DNA of 64,000 nucleotides, from the NCBI GenBank assembly GCA_963705545.1, contig CAVPJX010000001.1, positions 310,001-374,000 of the forward strand. The letters are read 5' to 3'. Positions 35,746-44,386 of this stretch are shown here, one piece after another. Numbering within the stretch: position 1 is the first letter of the stretch; the number at the start of each line of letters is the position of its first letter. Position numbers and translations under genes: made by a program. The stretch is from DATBLY01 sp963705545 (GTDB lineage: Bacteria > Actinomycetota > UBA4738 > HRBIN12). The notes under the pieces were generated by a model. It saw nothing but the letters and a program-made list of their open reading frames with translations, was not told the DNA's origin and did no database searches.

Positions 35746-36552
35746 TCAGCGTCGCGGCTCCCACGAGAAGTACCGCGCGGCGAGCAGGAGCCCCGCGATC
35801 CCCCAAGCCGCGATCACGGCGACGTCGCTCCAGTGGAAGACGAAGGGGTGCACCGGACCCCCGGGCGTCGCGATCGTGATGTCGCTGAGGTACGCGGCAC
35901 GCATCGCATCCGCGAAGTGCTTCACCGGGAAGATGTCCCCGACGAACCGGATCCAGGCGGGCGCTTCGTCTCCGATCGGGATGAAGATCCCCGAAAGGAA
36001 CAGCAGGGGCAGGATCGAGGCGTTCACCACGGGCGGTGCCGCATCGGCGTTCGGGATCGCGGCGGTGAGCGCGAGCGCGAGGGCCGCGAACGAGAGCGAC
36101 CCCACCAGGAACGTGACCACGAACTGCACGAGCGCCATCCCTGTCGGCCACGTGCCGTCGTAGAACACCCAGCCGAACGCGAGCGTGATCACGACGAGCA
36201 GCGCCCCGACGATCATCGAGTGGATCACGCGCGCGGAGAGGTAGGCACGGCCGGGGAGCGGCGTCCCGCGGATCCGCTTCAGGATCCCGGCATCACGGTT
36301 GAAGCACACGCTGATCGCGACGTTCGTGTAGCAGGCGGAGATCACGCCGAAGGTCGCCATCGCGACGACGTAGTACGTGGACTGCTGCAGGTCGGTTCCC
36401 TCGATCAGGATCTCGCCTCCGCCGAGCAGCGCCGTGAAGATCACCAGGAACATCAGCGGGAACGCGAACGTGAAGAATGCCGAGGCCGGGTTCCGCCAGA
36501 AGGCCTTGTTCGTGAACCGGACCTGCCGGAGCGTGAGGCTGGATGCGCTCAC
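35746..36552 (-). CDS. ABC-2 type exporter permease
   Basis: 268 residues from GTG 36552, overlapping the ATPase stop as GTGA. Six hydrophobic segments are visible, beginning FWRNPASAFFTFAFPLMFLV. The ABC-2 membrane signature VNASILPLLFLSGIFIPI is followed by WIRFVGDIFPVKHFADAMR. It forms an export channel with the adjacent ATPase; substrates of this class include drugs, lipids or polysaccharide precursors. It is the last gene of a long run that begins at rpsA. Confidence 0.9.
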   Translation of the reverse strand: MSASSLTLRQVRFTNKAFWRNPASAFFTFAFPLMFLVIFTALLGGGEILIEGTDLQQSTYYVVAMATFGVISACYTNVAISVCFNRDAGILKRIRGTPLPGRAYLSARVIHSMIVGALLVVITLAFGWVFYDGTWPTGMALVQFVVTFLVGSLSFAALALALTAAIPNADAAPPVVNASILPLLFLSGIFIPIGDEAPAWIRFVGDIFPVKHFADAMRAAYLSDITIATPGGPVHPFVFHWSDVAVIAAWGIAGLLLAARYFSWEPRR

Positions 36553-37463
36553 TCCGTCCCCTCCTCTCCGCCCGTGTACTCCACGTAGACGTCTTCGAGG
36601 CTCGGTCGAGTCACCTCGAGGCTCGTGAGCGGCACGTCGTGCTCGAGCGCCCATGTCGTCAGCGCGTGCAGCGCCCGGACCGGGTCCTCCGCGCGGATCT
36701 CGACCATCCCGTCGGCGTCCCTGACCTGCCCGAGCGGCGGCAGGTCGACGTCGGTCGGCGGACGGAAGCGGATCCGTGACCGCATCGTGTCCCGCCCCGC
36801 GATCGTGTCGGGCGAGCCCTCGACGACGATCCTCCCCTTCGCGATGATCGCCACCCGGTCGGCCAGGTACTGCGCCTCGTCCATGAAGTGCGTCGTCAGG
36901 AAGACCGTCTTGCCGAGCGCGGTCAGGTTCTTGACGATCTGCCACGCGTTGCGGCGCGCGTTCGGGTCGAACCCCGTCGTCGGCTCGTCCAGGAACAAGA
37001 CCTCGGGATCACCGGCCAGGGCGACCGCGACGTCCAGGCGTCGCTGTTGCCCGCCCGACAGTTTCAGCACCCGCGTCCGGCGCTTCTCCGCCAGGCCGAC
37101 CAGGTCGATCACCTCGTCGACGTCGCGAGGCGAAGGGTAGTAGCCGGCGTAGAGCTCGACCGTCTCGCGCACGGTCAGGAACGGATCGATCCCCGTCGAT
37201 TGCAGCACGATGCCGATCCGCTCCTTCATCACCTGACTCCCGTGAGCGGGATCCTCGCCGAGCACCGACGCCTCCCCGGCCGTCCGCTCGCGATACCCCT
37301 CGAGGATCTCCGTCGTCGTCGTCTTGCCGGCCCCGTTCGGCCCGAGCAACGCGAACACCTCGCCCCGGTCGACGTGCAGGTCGATCCCTGCCACGGCCTC
37401 GACGTCGCCGTAGGACTTCCGCAGGCCGTGGACCTCGATCACACGGTCGCCGTTCCCGCTCAC
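36549..37463 (-). CDS. ABC-2 type exporter ATPase
   Basis: 304 residues from GTG 37463, overlapping the DUF2203 stop as GTGA. It has Walker A (GPNGAGKTTT), signature LSGGQQRRLDVAVAL, Walker B (VLFLDEPTTGFDPNARR) and the switch His (TTHFMDEAQYLADR). The C-terminus has the drug-exporter-like domain ending SLEDVYVEYTGGEEG. It resembles daunorubicin-resistance/NodI-type ATPases. Works with the permease just downstream. Confidence 0.92.
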   Translation of the reverse strand: MSGNGDRVIEVHGLRKSYGDVEAVAGIDLHVDRGEVFALLGPNGAGKTTTTEILEGYRERTAGEASVLGEDPAHGSQVMKERIGIVLQSTGIDPFLTVRETVELYAGYYPSPRDVDEVIDLVGLAEKRRTRVLKLSGGQQRRLDVAVALAGDPEVLFLDEPTTGFDPNARRNAWQIVKNLTALGKTVFLTTHFMDEAQYLADRVAIIAKGRIVVEGSPDTIAGRDTMRSRIRFRPPTDVDLPPLGQVRDADGMVEIRAEDPVRALHALTTWALEHDVPLTSLEVTRPSLEDVYVEYTGGEEGTE

Positions 37464-37831
37464 AGCGGCCTCCGTCCCGAGAACCCCGACGTGACCTCGT
37501 GGTACCAGGCCACGCGCTCCTCCCCCAGGCGCCAGCACAGGTAGACGGTTCGGCCCTCCCGGTCGGCGGGGAAGTCCACGAGACCCGTCTCGGGGTCCTT
37601 CAGCAGGATCCCGCGCTCGGCAAGGTAGATGACCTCGGCCTTCAGCACCTGCTGCGCCTCGAACCAGTCGCTGCCCGCCACGCCGCCGCCGTCGGTGGCC
37701 ACGGCCTCCCGGATCCGGGTGCTCGTCTCGATCAGGCGCCGCCGGGCGTCCCGGAGCCGCGGGAGTCGCTCGCGCAGCTGATCGAGCTCGGCCTCGGCCT
37801 CCGCGACCGTGAACGAGCGCTCGTCGCTCAT
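37460..37831 (-). CDS. DUF2203 family protein
   Basis: 123 residues from ATG 37831 (ATGA overlap with the HAD gene). It opens with SFTVAEAEAELDQLRERLP, a helical stretch. The conserved end of DUF2203 follows: IYLAERGILLKDPETGLVDF and the aromatic VYLCWRLGEERVAWYHEV. It is cytoplasmic and small, with no known biochemical activity. It lies between a HAD hydrolase and an ABC exporter in the rpsA-coaE run. Confidence 0.85.
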   Translation of the reverse strand: MSDERSFTVAEAEAELDQLRERLPRLRDARRRLIETSTRIREAVATDGGGVAGSDWFEAQQVLKAEVIYLAERGILLKDPETGLVDFPADREGRTVYLCWRLGEERVAWYHEVTSGFSGRRPL

Positions 37832-38529
37832 GCGACCTCCAGGAGCGCGGTCAGGTCGCGCAGGTCGGTCACGCGCGGGCCCGCGTGCTCCGGATGGCGC
37901 CCTCGCCGATCGACGAGGACCGCGAACATCCCGAGCGCCTCCGGCGGTTCCACGTCGAACTCCGGGTTGTCGCCGACGTACGCAGCTTCCGTCGCCTCGA
38001 CCCCGGCCCGGGCGAGCGCGAGCTCGAAGATCCGAGGATCGGGCTTCTCGATCCCCTCGATCCCGCTGATCGCGCGGACCGGCAGCAGGTCGGCGACACC
38101 CTCGGACTCCAACAGATCCTCGAGCCACGGCTCGTAGTTCGACACGACCCCGAGCGTGGCTCCCGTCTCACGCAGCGCGTCGAGGGCCGGCACCACGTCG
38201 TCGAACACCCCGTAGTTCGCGAGGTCCGTGAAGCCCCGGTACAGCGTGTCGCGGAGCCCGTCGCGCTCGGGCAAGCCCAGGTCGTCGAGCATCCGTTCGT
38301 AGATCTCGGTCCAGAACCGGCGAGACCGCTCGGGACTCGTGGTCCACCGTTCGTTCCGCGCCGCCGCCTCGCTGAACCGGTCGAGCACGACCGCCGAGGC
38401 CGCGATCACGTCGTCCGGCTCGCATCGGTGACCGGCTGCGGTGACGATCCGGACGAAGACCTCCGGGAACGACGGCACGGGGTGCACGAGGGTCTCCCCG
38501 GCATCGAAGAGCACGGCCCGGAACCTCAC
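37828..38529 (-). CDS. HAD-superfamily hydrolase (HDHD3-like)
   Basis: 233 residues. Motif I reads LFDAGETL: the Asp nucleophile is present, but the usual second Asp (DxD) is replaced by Gly (DAG), as in HDHD3-like members. Motif II is LGVVSNYE, motif III Lys lies in EGIEKPDPRIF, and motif IV is YVGDNPEFDVEPPEALG. The cap is a four-helix type. It probably acts on a small phosphate ester; loss of the general acid/base may lower phosphatase activity. Located between coaE (25 bases upstream) and DUF2203 (ATGA overlap). Confidence 0.88.
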   Translation of the reverse strand: MRFRAVLFDAGETLVHPVPSFPEVFVRIVTAAGHRCEPDDVIAASAVVLDRFSEAAARNERWTTSPERSRRFWTEIYERMLDDLGLPERDGLRDTLYRGFTDLANYGVFDDVVPALDALRETGATLGVVSNYEPWLEDLLESEGVADLLPVRAISGIEGIEKPDPRIFELALARAGVEATEAAYVGDNPEFDVEPPEALGMFAVLVDRRGRHPEHAGPRVTDLRDLTALLEVA

Positions 38530-38554
38530 GGGCGAAGGATACCGACGTGGCGGC

Positions 38555-39160
38555 TCAGCGGTGCTCCGGGCGCGTCCGCAGTTGCTCCCACGCCGCGTTC
38601 ACGACTCGCTCGAGGTCCGCCAGGGATCCGCCGTTGTCGATCACGACGTCCGCAACCGCGGCACGCTCGGCGTCGCCCACCTGGGCCCCGATCCGGGCGC
38701 GAACCTCCGCCTCGTCGGACCCACGCTCCGCGATCACCCGGTCGATGCGAACCTCCTCGGGCGCCGACACCGCGATCACGACGTCGAACGCCGGTGCGAG
38801 TCCCCGCTCGACCAACAGCGGCACCGCGTACACGACCACGTCGTCGGTCCCGCGATGACGGTCGACCTCCTCGGCGAAGCGACGCGCGACCTCCGGATGG
38901 ACGATGGCCTCCAGCGCCCGTCGTCGCTCCGGATCGTCGAACACGATCCGGGCCAGGGCCGCTCGATCGAGCCCACCCTCTGGCGTCACGACGTCCGACC
39001 CGAACGCCTCCACGACGCTCGCGAACCCCGGCGTGCCCGGCTCGACCGAATCGCGGGCGAGCCGATCCGCCTCGATGACGACGGCGCCACGCTCGGCGAA
39101 GAGGCTGGCCACGGTGGACTTGCCCGACCCGATCCCTCCGGTCAGCCCGACGAGCAGCAT
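38555..39160 (-). CDS. coaE: Dephospho-CoA kinase
   Basis: 201 residues. Walker A is GLTGGIGSGKST, followed by ADRLARDSVEPGTPGF and the conserved HPEVARRFAEE. The substrate region is VVYAVPLLVERG. It catalyses the last step of coenzyme A synthesis. It follows rpsA by 29 bases, an order conserved across actinobacteria (polA-rpsA-coaE-uvrB), although uvrB lies further downstream here because transporters intervene. Confidence 0.96.
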   Translation of the reverse strand: MLLVGLTGGIGSGKSTVASLFAERGAVVIEADRLARDSVEPGTPGFASVVEAFGSDVVTPEGGLDRAALARIVFDDPERRRALEAIVHPEVARRFAEEVDRHRGTDDVVVYAVPLLVERGLAPAFDVVIAVSAPEEVRIDRVIAERGSDEAEVRARIGAQVGDAERAAVADVVIDNGGSLADLERVVNAAWEQLRTRPEHR

Positions 39161-39189
39161 CGGTCGGCCAGGGTCGACGGGCCGGCCGG

Positions 39190-40779
39190 CTACTCCGACC
39201 GGCCCTCGCGGCGCTTCAGGTCCTCGAGGATCGCCTCCAACGAGACCTCGGCGTCGGTCGGGGACTCCTCCGCCACGGGCAGCTCGGCAGGGGTCTCCTC
39301 GGCCGCCGCTTCGGGCTCCTCCGCGGCCGCCGGCTCCACCACGGACGCGGGCTCCTCAGCGGGTGCTTCGGCCTCCGACGGCGCAGGCGTCTCGACGACC
39401 TCCGGTTCCGGGGCCGCTTCCACCGGCGGCGCGTCGGCCGCGGCCGCCTCCGCTTCGGCCACCGCGTCGACGATCTCCTGCGGGATCGACACGCCGGCCG
39501 GCGCCATCTCCGGCGCGGCCTCGCTCTCGGGCGGAGCCTCCTCGACCTGGATCTCGGGTTGACGTGGCTTCTCGGTCACCTGACGCATCGAGAGGCTCAC
39601 GCGGCGGCGCTGTACGTCCACGTCGATCACCTTCGCCGTGACGTTGTCGCCGACCGAAAGGACGGACTCCGGCGTATCGACGTGCTCGTGCGAGAGCTCC
39701 GAGATGTGCACGAGCCCCTCGATCCCCGGAGCCACGCGGACGAACGCCCCGAAGGGCACCAGCTTCGTCACCTGTCCCTCGATCACCGATCCGGCGGTGG
39801 ACGTCCGCTCGAACTCCTTCCAGGGGTCCTCCTGCGTGGCCTTGAGGGAGAGCGACACACGCTCGCGCTCGAGATCGACGTCGAGCACCTCGACCTCGAC
39901 CTCCTGACCCACCGCGACGACCTCGCTGGGATGGTCGACGTGCTTCCACGACAGCTCGGACACATGCACCAGACCGTCGACGCCGCCGAGATCCACGAAC
40001 GCCCCGAAGTTCACGATCGAGCTGACCGTGCCCTTGCGACGCTCGCCCTTCTGCAGGCCTTCGAGGAACTTCTTCCGACCCTCGGACTGCGACTCCTCCA
40101 GGAACGCCCTGCGCGACAACACCACGTTGTTCCGGTTGCGGTCGAGCTCGATGATCTTCGCCTCGAGCTCCTGGCCCACGAACGGATGCAGGTCGCGGAC
40201 GCGGCGGAGATCCACGAGGGACGCGGGCAGGAACCCGCGCAGGCCGATGTCCAGGATCAGCCCGCCCTTCACGACCTCGATCACCGGGCCCTTGATCGGC
40301 TCGCCGGACTTCATGATGTCCTCGATCCGGCCCCACGCGCGCTCGTACTGCGCGCGCTTCTTCGACAGGATCAGCCGGCCCTCCTTGTCCTCCTTCTGGA
40401 GCACGAGGGCCTCGATCCGATCTCCGACGTGGACGACCTCGTTCGGATCGACGTCGTGGCGGATCGACAGCTCCTTGCTGGGGATCACGCCCTCGGACTT
40501 GTAGCCGATGTCCAGCAGCACCTCGTCCCGGTCGATCTTCACGACCTCGCCCTCGACGATGTCGCCGTCGTTGAAGTCGCGGAAGCTCGCCTCCATCGCG
40601 GCGATCAGCTCCTCGGGCGTGAGGTCGGGCTGGGCGGCGGCGCGTGGCGGGGGGGCGGCGGTCGCCGGCGCGACCGCTTCGGATGCGACGGCCTCGGGCG
40701 CCACGACGACGGCCTCGGCGGCCGTCTCCACGGCAGCGTCGTCCGTTCCCGGCGTTCCTTGGGTCTCTATCGGAACCAT
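39190..40779 (-). CDS. rpsA: 30S ribosomal protein S1
   Basis: 529 residues from ATG 40779 with GGAAGGAG just upstream. An Ala/Val-rich N-terminal stretch (residues 1-50) precedes four S1 RNA-binding domains at about 72-142, 160-225, 245-315 and 332-400. These show the repeated strand pattern such as GAFVDLGGVDGLVHVSELSW and GAFVRVAPGIEGLVHISELS. Residues 400-529 are an acidic Ala/Glu/Pro-rich tail. Four domains are usual for actinobacteria. It aids mRNA binding on the small subunit. It has its own promoter (40861-40890) and heads a run through coaE, HAD, DUF2203 and the exporter. Confidence 0.96.
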   Translation of the reverse strand: MVPIETQGTPGTDDAAVETAAEAVVVAPEAVASEAVAPATAAPPPRAAAQPDLTPEELIAAMEASFRDFNDGDIVEGEVVKIDRDEVLLDIGYKSEGVIPSKELSIRHDVDPNEVVHVGDRIEALVLQKEDKEGRLILSKKRAQYERAWGRIEDIMKSGEPIKGPVIEVVKGGLILDIGLRGFLPASLVDLRRVRDLHPFVGQELEAKIIELDRNRNNVVLSRRAFLEESQSEGRKKFLEGLQKGERRKGTVSSIVNFGAFVDLGGVDGLVHVSELSWKHVDHPSEVVAVGQEVEVEVLDVDLERERVSLSLKATQEDPWKEFERTSTAGSVIEGQVTKLVPFGAFVRVAPGIEGLVHISELSHEHVDTPESVLSVGDNVTAKVIDVDVQRRRVSLSMRQVTEKPRQPEIQVEEAPPESEAAPEMAPAGVSIPQEIVDAVAEAEAAAADAPPVEAAPEPEVVETPAPSEAEAPAEEPASVVEPAAAEEPEAAAEETPAELPVAEESPTDAEVSLEAILEDLKRREGRSE

Positions 40780-40860
40780 CTCCTTCCGCGCGGGGCGCGC
40801 ACCATGCTCGGCAGGTTGGGATTGGCCGTGGTGCGGTGCGCCTCGCGCCGAACCGGATGG

Positions 40861-40890
40861 ATGGTAGGTGAGCAGCGGAAACGCCGTCAA
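40861..40890 (-). promoter_or_regulatory. Promoter of rpsA
   Basis: TTGACG (40885-40890) and TACCAT (40861-40866) on the minus strand, with an 18-base spacer, lie in the polA-rpsA gap. The leader to the rpsA ATG would be about 75 bases, room for the autoregulation known for S1. Confidence 0.55.
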
Positions 40891-40913
40891 CGCGCCGCAC
40901 CCCTTCGGCCCGG

Positions 40914-40931
40914 CGGCTCCGGCCGGAGCCG
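40914..40931 (-). terminator. GC-rich palindrome after polA
   Basis: CGGCTCCGG followed directly by CCGGAGCCG gives an 18-base perfect palindrome eight bases after the polA stop. It would fold as a 6-7 bp stem with a small loop. There is no T tract, so it is only a candidate terminator between polA and the rpsA promoter. Confidence 0.4.
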
Positions 40932-40939
40932 GGCACGTG

Positions 40940-43597
40940 CTAGTGGCCCTCGGGGACCGCCTCGGCCCAGTTCGGGCCCCAGCCGATGTCCGCGCGTAGC
41001 GGGACGTCCAGCGCCACCGCGTGCTCCATCCGCTCCACCACCACGGCGGCCGCATCCTCCACCGCGTCTCGCGGGACCTCGAACACGAGCTCGTCGTGCA
41101 CCGTGAGCAGCATGTGGCAATCGAGCTCCGGTCGGGCTCGGATCGCCCGGTCCACCTCGATCATCGCGACCTTGAAGACGTCGCTCGCGCTCCCTTGGAT
41201 CGGCGCGTTCAGCGCCTGACGCCGACCCAGGTCTCGGACGCGGGGATTCGACGCCGTGAGCTCGGGGATGTACCGGCGGCGGCCGAGGAGCGTCTCGGTG
41301 AACCCCTCCACCGTGGCCCGGTCGACCTGGCGGTCGAGGAACTCGCGGATCGTGGGGAACGCCGCGAAGTACGCATCCATGATCTCCTGCGCCTCATCCG
41401 GGGCGATGTCGAGGCGTTGCGCGAGCCCCCAGGCGTTCATCCCGTAGGCGAGGCCGTAGTTCACCATCTTGGCCCGGGAGCGGAGTCCCGGATCGACCTG
41501 GTCCGCCGGCAGGTCGAACACCCGCGCGGCCGTCGCCGTGTGGATGTCCGTCCCCGAGGCGAAGGCCCCGCGGAGCCCCTCGTCGCCGGAGAGATGGGCC
41601 AGGATCCGCAGCTCGATCTGCGAGTAGTCGGCGACCAGCAGCAGCTGGTCCTCGCCGCCGGGGACGAACGCGCGGCGGATCTGGCGGCCCAGCTCCGACC
41701 GGACGGGGATGTTCTGCAGGTTCGGGTTCGACGACGAGAGGCGGCCGGTCGCCGCCACCGTCTGGTTGAACGAGGTGTGGATCCGCCCGTCGCGCGGATC
41801 GACGAGCCGCGGGAGCGCCTCGAGGTACGTCGAGTTCAGCTTGTCGAGCTCGCGCCACTGCAGCAGGGCGTCGACGACGGGGTGCTGGTCGCGGAGCTTC
41901 TCCAGGACGCTCGCGTCCGTGGAGAGCTGCCCCTTCGGCGTCTTCTTCCCGGGCGACAGGCCGAGCTTGTCGTACAGGATCGCCCGCAGCTGCGGCGGCG
42001 AGTTCAGGTTGAACTCCTCGCCGGCCTCCTGGAACACGGTCGCGCGCAGCACGGTCATCCGCCCACGGACGTCCTCCCCCATCGCCTCGAGGTAGGCGGT
42101 GTCGAGGCGGACCCCCCGGGCCTCCATCCGCGCGAGCACCGAGGCGAGCGGGAGCTCGACCGTCTCCAGCAGCTCGCGGAGCCCGTTCTTGTCGACCTGC
42201 TCCTCCATCAGCGGCGCGAGCAGCGCCACCGCCGCGGCCTCCGCCGCGGCGGTGCGCCACGGTTCCTCCCCGAACAGCTGACCGTCCTGCTCGTCTTCGA
42301 TCGAGCCGAGGACGTCGGCCCCGAGGTAGCGCACGCAGAGGGCTCGGAGCGGGTAGTCGGCGGTCCCAGGGTCGAGCACGTATCCGGCGAGGAGCGTGTC
42401 GAACGCGACCCCGCCGAGGGACCCATCGGCGGCGCTCACCGCGCGTTCGAGCTCCTTCGCGTCGTGCGCCCATTTCGGGATCGACGCGTCGGCGAGCGGG
42501 GCCCCGACGGGCCCCCACCCGTCGAGCGGGGCGTAGGCGGCCTGCGCTCCCCCAGCCGAGACGGCCAGGCCGAGCGGTCGGCCCTCCTCAACGTGCAGCC
42601 TCGCGGCCTTCGGCCCGTCGGCGGCGAGCAGGGACGCAGCCTCCGCGGCATCGACCTGCCGCAGGTCGAGCTCGGAGAGCTCGACCTGCGGTTTCGCGGT
42701 CCGGCCGACCTCCTCCAAGCGCTCCAGGAGCGAGCGGAACTCGAGGGAGACGAACAGCCGATGGATCTCATCGGCGTCCCACCCACCCATCACGCAGTCG
42801 TCGGGCTCGATGCCCAGCTCGAGGTCGGTGACGATCCGCGCCAGCTCCTTGTTCAGGACGAGCTGGTCGCGGTGGGCGATCACGTTGTCCTTGAGCTTCC
42901 CGCGCAGCTCGTCGGCGTGCGCCATGAGCTCCTCGACCGACCCGTACTGCTGGATCAGCTTCGCGGCGGTCTTCTCCCCCACCCCGGGGACGCCGGGGAT
43001 GTTGTCGGATGGATCGCCCTTGAGCGCCACGTAGTCCAGGTACTTCGCCGGTGGGATCCCGTAGCGCTCCTCGACGGCCGACTCGTCCATCAGCAGGATG
43101 TCCGAGATCCCGCGACGGTTGTACATCACGCGGATCCCCGGGCGGACCAGTTGGAAGAAGTCCCGATCGGCCGTCACGAGGACCGCGTCGATGTCCCGAT
43201 CGGCGGAGCGGACCGCGAGCGTGCCCAGGACGTCGTCGGCCTCGTGGCCCTCCACCCGGATCACCGGGATCCCGAGGGCGGCGAGCACCTCGTCGATCAG
43301 TCCGAGCTGCGAGGTGAAGTCGGCCGGGGTCTCGCGGCGGCCGGCCTTGTACTCGGGGTACTTCTCGAGGCGCACGGTCGGCGGACCCAGGTCGAACGCG
43401 ACCGCGAGCAGATCGGGCCGCTCCTCCCCGAGCAGCTTGATCAGCATCGACGTGAACCCGTACACGGCGTTCGTGACCTGGCCCGTCGAGGTGGCGAGCG
43501 ACGGCGGGAGCGCGAAGAACGCTCGGTACGCGAGCGAGTGTCCGTCGAGCAGGAAGATCCGCCGACGCGCCCCGCCGTCGGCGTCGGGAGTGGTCAC
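40940..43597 (-). CDS. polA: DNA polymerase I
   Basis: 885 residues, GTG start. The N-terminal 5'-3' exonuclease has LLDGHSLAYRAFFALP, HEADDVLGTLA and PSDNIPGVPGVGEKTA. The middle domain keeps only traces of a 3'-5' exonuclease (VAFDTLLAGYVLDPG, without the DxE pair), so proofreading is presumably lost, as in mycobacterial PolA. The polymerase domain has motif A (VADYSQIELRILAHLSGD), motif B (RRAKMVNYG-like SRAKMVNYGLAYGMNAWG) and motif C (LLTVHDELVFEVP). It serves repair and Okazaki-fragment processing. Only 23 bases separate it from the divergent DtxR-type gene. Confidence 0.97.
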   Translation of the reverse strand: MTTPDADGGARRRIFLLDGHSLAYRAFFALPPSLATSTGQVTNAVYGFTSMLIKLLGEERPDLLAVAFDLGPPTVRLEKYPEYKAGRRETPADFTSQLGLIDEVLAALGIPVIRVEGHEADDVLGTLAVRSADRDIDAVLVTADRDFFQLVRPGIRVMYNRRGISDILLMDESAVEERYGIPPAKYLDYVALKGDPSDNIPGVPGVGEKTAAKLIQQYGSVEELMAHADELRGKLKDNVIAHRDQLVLNKELARIVTDLELGIEPDDCVMGGWDADEIHRLFVSLEFRSLLERLEEVGRTAKPQVELSELDLRQVDAAEAASLLAADGPKAARLHVEEGRPLGLAVSAGGAQAAYAPLDGWGPVGAPLADASIPKWAHDAKELERAVSAADGSLGGVAFDTLLAGYVLDPGTADYPLRALCVRYLGADVLGSIEDEQDGQLFGEEPWRTAAAEAAAVALLAPLMEEQVDKNGLRELLETVELPLASVLARMEARGVRLDTAYLEAMGEDVRGRMTVLRATVFQEAGEEFNLNSPPQLRAILYDKLGLSPGKKTPKGQLSTDASVLEKLRDQHPVVDALLQWRELDKLNSTYLEALPRLVDPRDGRIHTSFNQTVAATGRLSSSNPNLQNIPVRSELGRQIRRAFVPGGEDQLLLVADYSQIELRILAHLSGDEGLRGAFASGTDIHTATAARVFDLPADQVDPGLRSRAKMVNYGLAYGMNAWGLAQRLDIAPDEAQEIMDAYFAAFPTIREFLDRQVDRATVEGFTETLLGRRRYIPELTASNPRVRDLGRRQALNAPIQGSASDVFKVAMIEVDRAIRARPELDCHMLLTVHDELVFEVPRDAVEDAAAVVVERMEHAVALDVPLRADIGWGPNWAEAVPEGH

Positions 43598-43604
43598 GGT
43601 GCGT

Positions 43605-43614
43605 ATCGTAGTCT
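43605..43614. promoter_or_regulatory. Overlapping divergent -10 elements of polA and the DtxR-type gene
   Basis: TACGAT on the minus strand (43605-43610) ends seven bases before the polA GTG. TAGTCT on the plus strand (43609-43614) ends six bases before the regulator's ATG at 43621. Both fit TANNNT at the spacing of leaderless transcripts, and they share two bases. No Shine-Dalgarno fits in the 23-base gap. Confidence 0.5.
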
Positions 43615-43620
43615 CCGCCC

Positions 43621-44286
43621 ATGACGGCCGAGGATCGCCACCCGTCCGCGGATTACCTCGAGGCCCTGTACGAGATCATCGAGGAATCGATGCCGCCGGT
43701 CCAGGCCGAGCTCGCGCGGTGGATGGGCGTCTCTCGCGCCTCCGTCTCCGAGCACGTCAAGCGCCTCGTGGCCGACGGCCTGCTCACGATGGACGGACGC
43801 ACGCTGGCGTTCACGGCCGAGGGCCACGCCCTGGCCGTCACGCTCGTCCGCCGGCACCGACTCGCGGAGCACCTGCTGATCGATGTGATCGGGCTTCCCT
43901 GGTACCTGGCGCACTCCGAGGCCGAGCGGTGGGAACGCGTGATCTCCGACCAGGTCGAGGAGCGGCTCGTCGCGATCCTCCACGACCCCGGCGCCTGTCC
44001 CCATGGCAACCCGATCCCCGGATCGGCGAACGAGGTCGACGTATCCGGCTTCGTCGCCCTGCGAGACCTCGAACCGGGGTCGACGGCCACCGTGCGCCGT
44101 CTGACCGAGGACCTCGAGCTCGAGCTCGACGTGATGCGCTTCCTCGAGGACAGCGGGCTCAGGCCGGGCGGAGGGCTCCGCGTCGAAGGGGTCGGGCCGG
44201 ACGGCTCGATGAGCCTGTCCGTCGGCGGGCGGGCCGTCGCCCTGGGGGCCGAGCTCTCCGACAACCTCTGGGTGGAGCGCGCCTGA
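43621..44286 (+). CDS. DtxR/MntR-family metal-dependent transcriptional regulator
   Basis: 221 residues, ATG start. The N-terminal winged helix is ALYEIIEESMPPVQAELARW, MGVSRASVSEHVKRLVADGL. The dimerisation/metal domain has the family ligands in RRHRLAEHLLIDVIG and HSEAERWE, plus DPGACPHGNPIPG. The C-terminus is an SH3-like FeoA-type domain (LRDLEPGSTATVRRL). It senses Fe(II) or Mn(II) and represses uptake genes. It lies directly upstream of an FTR1 iron permease gene whose promoter region contains an iron-box-like site and a palindrome, so it is very likely an iron regulator of the IdeR type. Confidence 0.92.
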   Translation: MTAEDRHPSADYLEALYEIIEESMPPVQAELARWMGVSRASVSEHVKRLVADGLLTMDGRTLAFTAEGHALAVTLVRRHRLAEHLLIDVIGLPWYLAHSEAERWERVISDQVEERLVAILHDPGACPHGNPIPGSANEVDVSGFVALRDLEPGSTATVRRLTEDLELELDVMRFLEDSGLRPGGGLRVEGVGPDGSMSLSVGGRAVALGAELSDNLWVERA

Positions 44287-44298
44287 GCGGCTCCGACC

Positions 44299-44317
44299 TT
44301 AGGTCAGGTTCCCCAAG
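44299..44317 (+). promoter_or_regulatory. Iron-box-like site (DtxR/IdeR consensus, partial)
   Basis: TTAGGTCAGGTTCCCCAAG matches the 19-base DtxR/IdeR consensus TTAGGTTAGGCTAACCTAA at 13 positions, with the left half nearly perfect. It lies 12 bases after the regulator stop and upstream of the FTR1 promoter. Chance is not excluded. Confidence 0.45.
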
Positions 44318-44338
44318 ATGATTCGGGCCCGAACGACC

Positions 44339-44368
44339 TTGACGTGAATCCCATCGGCTGACTAGGAT
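44339..44368 (+). promoter_or_regulatory. Promoter of the FTR1-cupredoxin operon
   Basis: TTGACG (44339-44344) and TAGGAT (44363-44368) with an 18-base spacer form a good housekeeping promoter. Transcription would begin near 44375, about 12 bases before the palindrome at 44387-44410 and 50 bases before the GTG at 44428. Confidence 0.6.
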
Positions 44369-44386
44369 TTCGCCAGTCCGAAGGGT

